Made by a program: the position numbers and the translations under genes. From assembly GCF_041435435.1 (NCBI RefSeq), contig NZ_CP108494.1, positions 7,474,501 through 7,538,500 of the forward strand: a stretch of 64,000 nucleotides of DNA. The letters run 5' to 3'. This DNA comes from Streptomyces sp. NBC_01241. GTDB lineage: Bacteria; Actinomycetota; Actinomycetes; Streptomycetales; Streptomycetaceae. This document shows positions 39,664 to 47,675 of the stretch, piece after piece; the first letter of the stretch is position 1, and every line of letters begins with the position of its first letter. The notes under the pieces are model-generated. The model saw only the letters and a program-made list of their open reading frames with translations, did no database searches and had not been told where the DNA came from.

Positions 39664-40839
39664 ATGCGCTTCCGCCACCCCGACGGCTCCACCGTCCACC
39701 TCGCGTACTGCACCAACGTCCACCCCGCCGAGACGCTCGACGGGGTCCGGACCCAACTGCGCGACCACTGCGAACCCGTCCGCAAGCGCCTGGGCCGCGA
39801 CCGGCTCGGCATCGGCCTCTGGCTCGCCAGGGACGCCGCCCGCAGCCTGATCAACGATCCCTCCCAACTGCGGTCCCTGCGCGCCGAACTGGACCGGCGC
39901 GGCCTGGAGGTCGTCACCCTCAACGGCTTCCCGTACGAGGGCTTCGGCGCCGACGAGGTCAAGTACCGGGTGTACAAACCGGACTGGACCGACCCCGAAC
40001 GGCTCGCCCACACCACCGACCTCGCCCGGCTCCTCGCCGGCCTGCTCCCCGACGACGTCACCGAAGGAACCGTCTCCACCCTCCCCATAGCTTGGCGCAC
40101 CCCCTTCGACACGGACGCCGAAGCCGCCGCTCTCGCACACACCGCGCTCACCACCCTCGCGGAACGCCTCGACGCGCTGGCCGAGCTCACCGGCAAGTCC
40201 ATCCGTATCGGCCTCGAACCCGAGCCGGGCTGCACCGTCGAGACCACCGCCGACGCCATCGCACCCCTCACCGCCGTCGGACACCCGCGCATCGGCATCT
40301 GCATCGACACCTGCCACCTGGCAACCTCCTTCGAGGACCCCCACGCCGCCGTCGACGCGCTCCGCGCAGCGGGCATCCCGGTCGCCAAGGCCCAGCTCTC
40401 CGCCGCACTGCACGCCGAACACCCCCACCTCCCCGAGGTACGCGCCGCGCTCGCCGCCTTCGCCGAGCCCCGCTTCCTCCACCAGACCCGCACCAGCACC
40501 GCCGCCGGACTGCGCGGCACCGACGACCTCGCCGCGGCGCTCACCGGCCGGGCCCTGCCCGACGGCGCCCCGTGGCGCGCCCACTTCCACGTCCCCCTGC
40601 ACGCACCCCCGGCACCACCCCTCACCTCCACCCTTCCCGTCCTGCGTGCCACGCTGACCCGGCTCGTCGGCGGCGCCCGGCCCCTCACCCGGCACCTGGA
40701 GGTCGAGACGTACACCTGGCAGGCATTACCGGCCGCGCTGCGCCCGCGCACCCGCACCCAGCTCGCCGACGGCATCGCCGCCGAACTCACCCTCGCCCGC
40801 GACCTCCTGGTCGACCTCGGCCTCAAGGAACTCCCATGA
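39664..40839 (+). CDS. eboE: EboE, metabolite-traffic TIM-barrel protein
   Basis: 391 residues. The family hallmark VHLAYCTNVHPAETLDGVRT is at the N-terminus, followed by IGLWLARDAARSLIND, LEVVTLNGFPYEGFG, VSTLPIAWRTPF, IRIGLEPEPGCTVETTADAI and IGICIDTCHLATSFEDP. It is an xylose-isomerase-like barrel with Glu, Asp and His metal ligands kept, so it may be catalytic. Leu355 is encoded by TTA (40726-40728; WQALPAAL). In Streptomyces TTA needs the bldA tRNA, so the full operon output would be tied to development or late growth. It overlaps the next gene by 4 nt. The name comes from work on cyanobacterial scytonemin, where Ebo proteins help a precursor reach the periplasm. Confidence 0.88.
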   Translation: MRFRHPDGSTVHLAYCTNVHPAETLDGVRTQLRDHCEPVRKRLGRDRLGIGLWLARDAARSLINDPSQLRSLRAELDRRGLEVVTLNGFPYEGFGADEVKYRVYKPDWTDPERLAHTTDLARLLAGLLPDDVTEGTVSTLPIAWRTPFDTDAEAAALAHTALTTLAERLDALAELTGKSIRIGLEPEPGCTVETTADAIAPLTAVGHPRIGICIDTCHLATSFEDPHAAVDALRAAGIPVAKAQLSAALHAEHPHLPEVRAALAAFAEPRFLHQTRTSTAAGLRGTDDLAAALTGRALPDGAPWRAHFHVPLHAPPAPPLTSTLPVLRATLTRLVGGARPLTRHLEVETYTWQALPAALRPRTRTQLADGIAAELTLARDLLVDLGLKELP

Positions 40840-42263
40840 CCGCAGCCGAGCACCCGACCGAGCGGACCACCACGGCCACCGCACCCACCGCACCCACCCC
40901 CCTCCTCGTTCTCGACGTCGTCGGCCTCACCCCACAACTCCTCGACCACATGCCCCACCTCAAGGCCCTGGGGCAGTCCGGCACCCATGCCCCCCTCGGC
41001 ACCGTCCTCCCCGCCGTCACCTGCGCCGCCCAGTCCACGTTCCTCACCGGCACCACCCCTGCCGAGCACGGCATCGTCGCCAATGGCTGGTACTTCCGGG
41101 AACTCGGCGACATCCTGCTCTGGCGCCAGCACAACGGTCTGGTCGCCGGAGACAAACTCTGGGACGCCGCCCGCCGCGCCCACCCCGGCTACACCGTCGC
41201 CAACATCTGCTGGTGGTACGCGATGGGCGCCGACACCGACATCACCGTCACCCCGCGCCCCGTCTACTACGCGGACGGCCGCAAGGAACCCGACTGCTAC
41301 ACCCGCCCGCCCGCCCTGCACGACGAACTCACCGGGAAACTCGGCACGTTCCCCCTCTTCCACTTCTGGGGCCCCGGCGCCGATCTCGTCTCCTCCCAGT
41401 GGATCATCGACGCGACCCGGCACATCCTCGACACCCGACACCCCGACCTGGCCCTGTGCTACCTCCCGCATCTCGACTACGACCTCCAGCGCTACGGCCC
41501 CGACGACCCCCGCTCCCACCGCGCCGCAGCCGATCTCGACCGGGCCGTGGCACCCCTCCTGGACGACGCGCGCCGCGAGGGCCGCACCGTCGTCGCCCTC
41601 TCCGAATACGGGATCACCCGTGTCGACCGGCCCGTCGACATCAACCGGGCCCTGCGCCGGGCCGGCCTCCTCGAGGTCCACACCCAGGACGGCATGGAGT
41701 ACCTCGACCCGATGGCATCGCGCGCCTTCGCCGTCGCCGACCACCAGATCGCCCACGTCTACGTACGCCGCCCCGAGGACCTCGAAGCGACCCGCGAAGC
41801 ACTCCAGGACCTCCCGGGCATCGAGCGGCTCCTCGACGACGAGGGCAAGAAGGCCAACGGCCTGGACCACCCCCGCTCCGGCGAGCTCGTCGCTGTCGCG
41901 GACCCCGATGCCTGGTTCACGTACTACTACTGGCTCGACGACGCCCACGCGCCCGATTTCGCACAGCTCGTCGAGATCCACCGCAAACCCGGCTACGACC
42001 CCGTCGAACTCTTCCTGGACCCCCAGGACCCGTACGTCCGGGTCAAGGCGGCCACGGCGGTCGCCCGCAAGAAACTCGGCATGCGCTACCGCATGGCGGT
42101 CGTACCGCTGGACCCGTCACCTATTCGCGGCAGCCACGGCCGCCTCCCCATGAGCGACGAAGAAGGTCCGCTCATCCTGTGCTCCACCCCCCACGCGTTC
42201 AGCGGCCCCGTCCGGGCCACCGAGGTGAAGTCCTTGCTCCTCACGCTTGCCGGTCTCGCATGA
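40836..42263 (+). CDS. Alkaline-phosphatase-fold protein of ebo cluster (EboF-like)
   Basis: 475 residues from ATG 40836. Nucleotide-pyrophosphatase/phosphodiesterase type: LVLDVVGLTPQLLDHMPHLK, then the nucleophile Thr in LPAVTCAAQSTFLTGTTPAE, HGIVANGWYFRELGD, YLPHLDYDLQRYGPDD (metal Asp/His), VALSEYGITRVDRP and GSHGRLPMSDEEGPLILCST (metal His). It lacks a signal peptide, so it is probably cytoplasmic or peripheral. It would cleave a phosphate or phosphodiester of the pathway product. EboF in described clusters belongs to another group, so the letter is positional. It closes the tightly overlapping run. Confidence 0.82.
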   Translation: MTAAEHPTERTTTATAPTAPTPLLVLDVVGLTPQLLDHMPHLKALGQSGTHAPLGTVLPAVTCAAQSTFLTGTTPAEHGIVANGWYFRELGDILLWRQHNGLVAGDKLWDAARRAHPGYTVANICWWYAMGADTDITVTPRPVYYADGRKEPDCYTRPPALHDELTGKLGTFPLFHFWGPGADLVSSQWIIDATRHILDTRHPDLALCYLPHLDYDLQRYGPDDPRSHRAAADLDRAVAPLLDDARREGRTVVALSEYGITRVDRPVDINRALRRAGLLEVHTQDGMEYLDPMASRAFAVADHQIAHVYVRRPEDLEATREALQDLPGIERLLDDEGKKANGLDHPRSGELVAVADPDAWFTYYYWLDDAHAPDFAQLVEIHRKPGYDPVELFLDPQDPYVRVKAATAVARKKLGMRYRMAVVPLDPSPIRGSHGRLPMSDEEGPLILCSTPHAFSGPVRATEVKSLLLTLAGLA

Positions 42264-42312
42264 GACCGGTCCGCACATGGCGTTTCGAGCATCTTCGAGA
42301 AGGAGAGAGACC

Positions 42313-43464
42313 GTGACCGTGTACAACGACGAATCCGCGACGGACGGCGCCCTGCGCCGCAGCCTCGGCGTCAACCGCCGCCGCTTTCTGAGCACCTGCA
42401 CGGCCGCTGCGGCAGCGGCGATCGCCGCACCTGCCTTCGGCGCGTCGCCGGCCTTCGCCCAGACCGCCTCCAGCAACGGACGGGGCGTCGGCCAGGCTCT
42501 GGTCCCGGCGGACAAGCGAGGAATCATCCTCTACACCGTGCGCGACGCCACGGGCCGGGATCCGCTCAGCACGGACCTTCCCTCCGGCTTCCGCGAGGTC
42601 TTCAGGGAGCTGGCCCGCTACGGCTACCAGCAGGTCGAGTTCGCCGGGTACGGCCAGCACGCCAACGCACCCGGCGGAAGCAACCTCGAATCGGTGGAGG
42701 GCGCGAAGCTGCTGCGCTCGTGGCTGGACGACTACGGTCTGCGCGCCCAGGGCAACCACGGCTTCATCCCGTCGTCCTGGCCGCTGAACCAGAGCGACCT
42801 GGACCAGTTCAAGCGCCACCTGGAGATAGCGAACATCCTCGGCATGGAACACATGGGCACCGGTGGCGACCCCACCGGCAGCGCCTACCGTGCCGACTGG
42901 GACGTGGCCGCCGACAAGTGGAACACGCTGGGACGCATCGCCCGGAGTGCGGGCATCAAGCTGTACACCCACAACCACGACGCGGCCTACGACTTCCTGC
43001 TCGACGGCGGTCCGCTGGACGCCCAGGGCCGACCCACCCGCAGCTCCGGCATCCGCAAGCTGGAGTACTTCCTCCAGGTCACCGACCCGAAGTCCGTATG
43101 GCTGGAGATGGACATCTTCTGGGCGCACGTCGCCCAGTACAAGTTCCACACCTACACCGCGCACGACGGGTCGCAGCAGGAGAACATCTTCGACCCGGCG
43201 GAACTGGTCGGCTGCAACACCAAGCGCTACCCGCTGTTCCACGCCAAGGACGGCATCGTCAACACCACCAGCGGCCAGGGCTACGACATGGTCCCCTTCG
43301 GCACCGGGGTCATCGACTACCGCACGTTCTTCCGCCGCGTCGGGGCGAAGAACTACCACAACCCGATGGTCGAGCAGGACAACGCACCGAGCTCGACCGT
43401 CCCCGCGCAGTCCCTGAACCATGCGCGGATCGGTTACGACAACTTGGCGGCTCTGCGCAAGTAG
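42313..43464 (+). CDS. Tat-exported sugar isomerase/epimerase-like protein
   Basis: 383 residues from GTG 42313 (GGAGAGAG 4-8 nt upstream; 49 nt after the previous stop). The N-terminus has a Tat motif (NRRRFLSTCTAAAAAAIAAP, cleavage near AFA-QT). The mature part is a TIM barrel of the sugar phosphate isomerase/epimerase family: RGIILYTVRDATGRD, RYGYQQVEFAGYGQHANAPG, GIKLYTHNHDAAYDFLLDGG, VWLEMDIFWAHVAQYKF, PLFHAKDG and NPMVEQDNAPS. Metal ligands are kept. Export of such an enzyme points to unphosphorylated keto-sugars outside the cell and links the cluster to the secreted ThuA/DUF1080 protein. The activity is inferred. Confidence 0.88.
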   Translation: MTVYNDESATDGALRRSLGVNRRRFLSTCTAAAAAAIAAPAFGASPAFAQTASSNGRGVGQALVPADKRGIILYTVRDATGRDPLSTDLPSGFREVFRELARYGYQQVEFAGYGQHANAPGGSNLESVEGAKLLRSWLDDYGLRAQGNHGFIPSSWPLNQSDLDQFKRHLEIANILGMEHMGTGGDPTGSAYRADWDVAADKWNTLGRIARSAGIKLYTHNHDAAYDFLLDGGPLDAQGRPTRSSGIRKLEYFLQVTDPKSVWLEMDIFWAHVAQYKFHTYTAHDGSQQENIFDPAELVGCNTKRYPLFHAKDGIVNTTSGQGYDMVPFGTGVIDYRTFFRRVGAKNYHNPMVEQDNAPSSTVPAQSLNHARIGYDNLAALRK

Positions 43465-43902
43465 GACCATCGGCGGCGCTGGAGGGGCGGTCCGCGCCTC
43501 ACCCCGGACTCCTGGAGACCGGGGAGCGGCGCAAGCGCCCGCCCGGTGACGTCAGGCACCGTACGCTCCACGGCAGCCACCAGGAGCGTACGGTGCCTGT
43601 GGCGACAGGTCGGACGACTTCCCGGCTGATCGGCTGCGGATTCGGGGCGGTGTCCCGCACCCGCGGCCTCCCCGGCTGCCTCAGCGTCAGGGCGATGCAG
43701 GCTGCCACCCGGGGGTGGGTCGCGCTCGACACCCTGCGTGCGCGACCCGCGACGGACCGCACACGTGGCGGGGGGAAGTCCGCCGGATCGCGCCGAGGAT
43801 GCCCAGCGCACCGCACTGACCACCGGAAACGCAGGTGAGAGCCACCCCGAACCCCTGGTATTGTTTTCCATGTCGCCGCGGGAAACCGGGGCCGACCACC
43901 TG
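43465..43902. other. Intergenic stretch between ebo-type operon and tRNA-Leu
   Basis: No supported gene. It holds the 17-bp-stem terminator at 43553-43599. The stretch 43600-43860 gives no recognisable protein on either strand. Confidence 0.5.
43553..43599 (+). terminator. Terminator of the ebo-type operon
   Basis: Perfect 17-bp stem (43553-43569 with 43583-43599; CAGGCACCGTACGCTCC) and a 13-nt loop, 88 nt after the last stop. Confidence 0.85.
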
Positions 43903-43990
43903 GTCCGGGTGGCGGAATGGCAGACGCGCTAGCTTGAGGTGCTAGTGCCCTTTATCGGGCGTGGGGGTTCAAGTCCCCCCTCGGACACCA
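43903..43990 (+). tRNA. tRNA-Leu(GAG)
   Basis: Acceptor stem GTCCGGG/CTCGGAC pairs over 7 bp (one G-U). The D arm is TGGCGGAATGGCAGACGC, the anticodon arm is CTAGC-TTGAGGT-GCTAG with anticodon GAG, and the long variable arm TGCCCTTTATCGGGC identifies a class II tRNA. The T arm is GGGGG-TTCAAGT-CCCCC. The CCA end is encoded (43988-43990). It reads CUC and CUU. Class II tRNA genes are common integration sites, and the sequence after it is accessory in character. Confidence 0.95.
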
Positions 43991-44009
43991 GGGTCAACCG
44001 ACCAAATAG

Positions 44010-44046
44010 AGCCGGTCAAAGCGACACTTTGTCGCTTTGACCGGCT
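44010..44046 (+). terminator. tRNA-Leu terminator
   Basis: Perfect 17-bp stem AGCCGGTCAAAGCGACA/TGTCGCTTTGACCGGCT with a CTT loop, then TTGTTGTTG. Confidence 0.9.
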
Positions 44047-44066
44047 TTGTTGTTGTGGTGGACGTG

Positions 44067-44100
44067 ATCTGGCCCTCTGCGGGTTCGCAGAGGGCCAGAT
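44067..44100. repeat. 15-bp perfect hairpin between tRNA and transposase pseudogene
   Basis: ATCTGGCCCTCTGCG/CGCAGAGGGCCAGAT with a GGTT loop. It lies 42 nt beyond the stop of the minus-strand transposase-like gene, so it is either that gene's terminator or part of the element's end. Confidence 0.7.
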
Positions 44101-44141
44101 GTGTTTGTGCTGTTCAGGTGGGGTGTGAGGGGTGGGGTGGG

Positions 44142-45709
44142 TCAGGTTCCCGGGGTGGTGTCGGGGAGGTAGCCGTTGAGGGTCCAGTTATGGGGGTTTT
44201 TGAGTTTGTGGCGGTTGGAGGGGCGGCGGCGGGCGGGTTGGCCGTTGGTCTGGAGGGTGTCGAGCCAGCCGGCGAGTTTGCGGTGGTTGGCGTGGGCGAT
44301 CTGGAAGGCGAGGAGGAGGGACTGGGCGGCGATTCCGCGGATGCGGCGGGTGCGGGAGCGTTCGATGGCTTCGTGGTCCTTGGCGTAGCCGTTGAAGTGC
44401 TCGACGCGGTTGCGGAGGCGGAGGTAGTGGTGGACCCGGGGGGCGAGGCCGTGGTCGAGTTCCTGCCAGTGGCGGATGCCGATGTCGCGGGTGAAGGTGA
44501 GTGACTCGCGGCGGTAGATCTCTGGGTGTCCTGCCGGGGTGGGGGTGACGTCGATGAGGGGCAGGCGGGGGTTCCGGCCGAGACTGCGGCGTTTGACCGG
44601 GCAGGCGACGGTGGGGTGGGTGCCTGCCGCGGGGCAGAGCATCCTTTGGGCGCCGCGGTGGTCGGGGGCTTGGGGCGCAGGCGGTAGGAGGCGCGGGCGT
44701 CGATGCGGGCGCGCCAGGTGTTCTTGTCGATCTTTTTGTTGAGGAGGTCGGCGGTGGCGGTGGTGAGGGCTTCGGGGAGGTTGGGGCAGTACCAGGTACC
44801 GTCGATGAGGAGGGCGCCGGCGTGGGTGCCCTGGATGCCGAGCTGGTCGATGCGGTAGTCCCAGACGGGACGGTAGCCGAGGTCGCGGACGGGGATGTGG
44901 AAGTTCTCGGGCAGGGCGGCGTTGTAGGCGCGGTCGGCGGCGAGCCAGCCGGTGGGGTAGTTGCGGCGCCGCATGTCCCGCAGTGCGGTGATGGCGTTGC
45001 CGGCGGGGTCGTGTCCGGGTTTGTGGACGGTGAAGGCGAGTACGAGGGCGGGCAGGTGCCGGGTGTGATCGCGGGCGGCTGCCGGGGTGCCGCTGGGCGG
45101 GGTGCTGGATGTGTCGCCGGTGACGACGAGGGTGGCTTCGAAGCCGAAGAGGTAGCGCTTGGCCTTCTTCTTGGTTCTATTGCCGTGGTGGGAGTCGCGT
45201 CCCGCTTGCGGGGTGGTTGCGGGGTCGCGGTGGTTGCCTTCGCGGACGTACCAGGCGGCGTCGGGGTCGGTGGCGGTGTCCGGGCCGGTGGCGCTGACGC
45301 CGCGTGAGAAGGTCCGGATCGGGGTGGCGTCGACGGCGGCCGAGCCGTCCCAGAATTCCTCGATGACGGCTCTGGCCGGGGCGAGGGAGGCTTCGACGAT
45401 GCGGTTGGTGACCTCGACGAGCAGCTGGCGGCGTGCGGCGAGCTGCTCCGGGTCGGCCTCCCGCTCCAGACGCAGGGCCTCCGCGCGCGGGAGGCGGCGC
45501 TTGGGCAGCGGGGAGGGGTCCATGACCGCTTCGGCGGCGTGGAAGGTGCGCCGCACGGCCAGGTAGGCGGACTCGAAGCCGTCGGCGTCGTCCGGCCAGG
45601 CGGGCAGGGCGAGTTGGGCACGTGCGGCGGCGGTGAGCTGCTGGGCGAGGATGTCGGCGACCTCGGCCAGGACGACGCGTCCCTGGTTGCGCCAGGAGTC
45701 CAGGGTCAT
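44142..45709 (-). pseudogene. Frameshifted IS1182-like transposase-related gene
   Basis: The minus-strand frame starts at MTLDSWRNQGRVVLAEVADI (45709) and reads without interruption through DPSPLPKRRLPRAEALRLER, EEFWDGSAAVDATPIRTFSR (first acidic catalytic motif), ALVLAFTVHKPGHDP, GWLAADRAYNAALPENF (second) and LLIDGTWYCPNLPEALT. After RPKPPTTAAPKG, near 44645, the frame is lost. The proper C-terminus continues in another frame (MLCPAAGTHPT, HYLRLRNRVEHFNGYAKDHE with the third acidic residue, RRIRGIAAQSLLLAFQIAHA) and stops at 44142. A single indel is therefore enough to break a roughly 520-residue protein. The family is frequent in streptomycete integrated elements. The upstream part beyond 45709 belongs to an IS110 remnant on the other strand. 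Confidence 0.75.
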
Positions 45710-45723
45710 GGCGATGAACAGGC

Positions 45724-46115
45724 CGGGCTCGGCATCCAGCTCGCCGCCCGGATCCTGGCTGAGATCGGGGACGACCACACCCGCTTCGCCGACGCCCGCG
45801 GTTTGAAGGCGTACACGGGTTCCTCGCCCGTTACCAGGGCCTCCGGTAAAAAAGTCGGCCATCACCAGGCGATGGGTGAAGAACGACCGGCTCAACCACG
45901 CCGGATACCTCTGGGGCTTCCCCTCACTCCGAGCGTCTGCCGGAGCCAACGCCCACTACCGCCGACGACACGAGCACGGCGACTGGCGCGCAGCCGCCCA
46001 GCGCAACCTCTTCAACCGCATGAGTCGGACAGCTCTACCACTGCCTCCAGCACCGAAGGCTGGTCGACGAACACACCGCGTTCCCCACCGAACTCGCCGC
46101 CGCCGCTTGACACGT
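45724..46115 (+). pseudogene. IS110-family transposase C-terminal remnant
   Basis: The first frame reads LGIQLAARILAEIGDDHTRF, ADARGLKAYTGSSPVTRASG (the helix-hairpin-helix region of the IS110 Transposase_20 domain). Near 45870 the frame changes and continues KNDRLNHAGYLWGFPSLRAS, HYRRRHEHGDWRAAAQRNLF and NRMSRTALPL, then a further shift. The N-terminal DEDD domain is absent. It is a dead fragment next to the IS1182-like pseudogene, in the opposite direction. Confidence 0.75.
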
Positions 46116-46247
46116 TGGCATCGTGAGGTGTCTACCGCCTCGCCAGCACCCGGGTGCACGCGAAAGACCCCCTCAAAGCCGGATGTGACATCGGCGGCTC
46201 TCGGTGGACACCTACCGGCAAGACCATGCACAGTTGCTGCCACTCGG

Positions 46248-46643
46248 CTACGGGCCGTTGACGGCTCTCTTCAAGACGGCGGTGTGGACATCACCCATGA
46301 GGTCCTGCTGTGCCTCGGTGAGGGCGCAGAGAAAGTATGGTTTCCCGCTGACGGAAAAACTCTGACTGCCGCAGACGGTCAGGTTGCCGAAGATGTACTC
46401 CTGCGGGCCGCCCAGGGCGGCCACGACACCGGTGGCGATGCGGTTCGGCGGATACGTGCCGGCCAAACAGGAGACGTTGCCGATGTGGCCCTGCAGGCCG
46501 TTGCCGCCCCATGCGGCGCGCTGAATGGTGAAGGCCACGGGGGCCCCGTGCTGCGGGTCTGAGTTTCCCAGCATCCGGTCCGGGACGCCGTCGCGGAATT
46601 CCAGCCGTCCGTCGGGATCGATGAGTGCGTAGACACCCGCCAT
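46248..46643 (-). CDS. Conserved-looking hypothetical protein
   Basis: 131 residues from ATG 46643 (MAGVYALIDPDGRLEFRDGV). I recognise no domain. Features are VAFTIQRAAWGGNGLQGHIG, PPNRIATGVVAALGGPQEYI, then FGNLTVCGSQSFSVSGKPYF and ALTEAQQDLMGDVHTAVLKR. Two cysteines are present (CLAG, VCGS, plus FLCAL), and there is no signal peptide or membrane segment. GC3 is lower than in the core genes, in keeping with an accessory region. The frame is open further upstream to 46829, but that part is Pro/Arg-rich and has no good start. Probably a small cytoplasmic protein from a plasmid- or phage-like source. Confidence 0.5.
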   Translation of the reverse strand: MAGVYALIDPDGRLEFRDGVPDRMLGNSDPQHGAPVAFTIQRAAWGGNGLQGHIGNVSCLAGTYPPNRIATGVVAALGGPQEYIFGNLTVCGSQSFSVSGKPYFLCALTEAQQDLMGDVHTAVLKRAVNGP

Positions 46644-46832
46644 GAAACGCTCCGAGGCTCGGCGCCGGCAACGCTCCCCCGCCCCCTTCCAGGTGCCGAC
46701 GGTCGGTGACACCCGGACCGCACAGGGGCCGGTCGGCCCCACCGCAGCCCGGTGCCACCGAGTTCTCCCGGAATCGGATGGTCTCTTTCCAGGCGGTGGG
46801 GGCTGGGAACTGCCCCCACCGCCGTACATGCC

Positions 46833-47312
46833 TCAGGCTTGAGCGATCTCGACATGGTGCGGCTTGACCGCTTGCGCCTTGGGCACGGTGACGGTCAGTA
46901 CCCCGCCGGACAGCGCCGCCGTGACCTCTTCGGCTTTGAGGTCCGCCGGCAGCAGCGCCCGGTACTCGAAATGCCCGGTGCGCCGCGTACTGTGGCGCAG
47001 GGCGCCCTCGCGCTCACATTCTTTGTACTCCCCTGTGATGCGCAGTTCCCGGTCGCTGATCTCGACGTCGATGTCCTGACGCTCGATCCCGGGCAGCTCC
47101 GCCTCGACCACGTAGGCGTCGTCCGTCTCGTGCAGGTCGGCCAGGGGCGACCATGCCCCGGCGGAGGGCTCGGTGCCGACGGCTCCCAGGAAGCGGTTCA
47201 TCCGCTCGAAGAGGTCATCGAACTCGGCGGCGGTCAGCTCGCCCCAGCCCAGAGAGGGGAACGGCCGTTCCATAAGACGGCCGGGCCTGCGGTGTACGAC
47301 TGGAAGACCCAT
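46833..47312 (-). CDS. Hsp20/alpha-crystallin small heat-shock protein
   Basis: 159 residues. The alpha-crystallin domain spans about 55-150: SPLADLHETDDAYVVEAELP, GIERQDIDVEISDRELRITG, RRTGHFEYRALLPADLKAEE and the C-terminal ALSGGVLTVTVPKAQ with the G-x-L motif. It is an ATP-independent holdase that keeps stressed proteins soluble. ATG 47312 gives MGLPVVHRRPGRLM; ATG 47273 (MERPFPSLGWGELTAAEFDD) is an alternative start. It is divergent from the phosphoribosyltransferase-hydrolase gene, and the grouping with KdpFBCA and a CBS protein recalls dormancy/hypoxia regulons of actinobacteria. Confidence 0.93.
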   Translation of the reverse strand: MGLPVVHRRPGRLMERPFPSLGWGELTAAEFDDLFERMNRFLGAVGTEPSAGAWSPLADLHETDDAYVVEAELPGIERQDIDVEISDRELRITGEYKECEREGALRHSTRRTGHFEYRALLPADLKAEEVTAALSGGVLTVTVPKAQAVKPHHVEIAQA

Positions 47313-47675
47313 CGCGGTTCACCTCCGCATAACGACGATTCCGGTACCCCTCCATGCTGCGTGCCTGCCTATCGCCTCGCGAATCGGGCGAGAACCGATG
47401 TATCGCACGAAGGCCGCCGGAGCGATCCGGTCCTGAGGCCGGAACCTGGACTGCCGCACTCATTTCGAGCCGACCGCCGTGATGTCGCCGGTAGGCAGTT
47501 GCTCGGTGAGAGAGGCGCAGACCGTCACCTCGAAGCGCTCGTGGACCCCGGACAGGTCCCGTCGAGTACGGCCTCACGCGTGCCCGCCTGCGTAAGAAGC
47601 ACCAGCGAAGGGGCGAGGATGGAGGTACGGGCGCACTCGTCGCCCACCGTTCCTCCGGGACGAGGAGGTCGGATC
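47313..47675. other. Divergent promoter region of hsp20 and PRT-hydrolase gene
   Basis: 363 bp with no supported gene. I saw no clear DevR-type palindrome (gggacnnnngtccc). The nearest stretch is ccccggacaggtcccg at about 47548, a weak match. Confidence 0.4.

Noticed and set aside
38424..41981. A very long antisense open frame (about 1185 codons) opposite eboA to the EboF-like gene
   Set aside because: It is a shadow of high-GC3 coding on the plus strand. It has no domain and no start signals. Similar antisense frames opposite the chitinase/GH8 genes (11124-13796), the Gfo/isomerase genes (28343-30994) and the giant protein were rejected for the same reason.
47548..47563. Possible DevR-like box before hsp20
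   Set aside because: Only a weak match to the known gggacnnnngtccc pattern, not repeated nearby.
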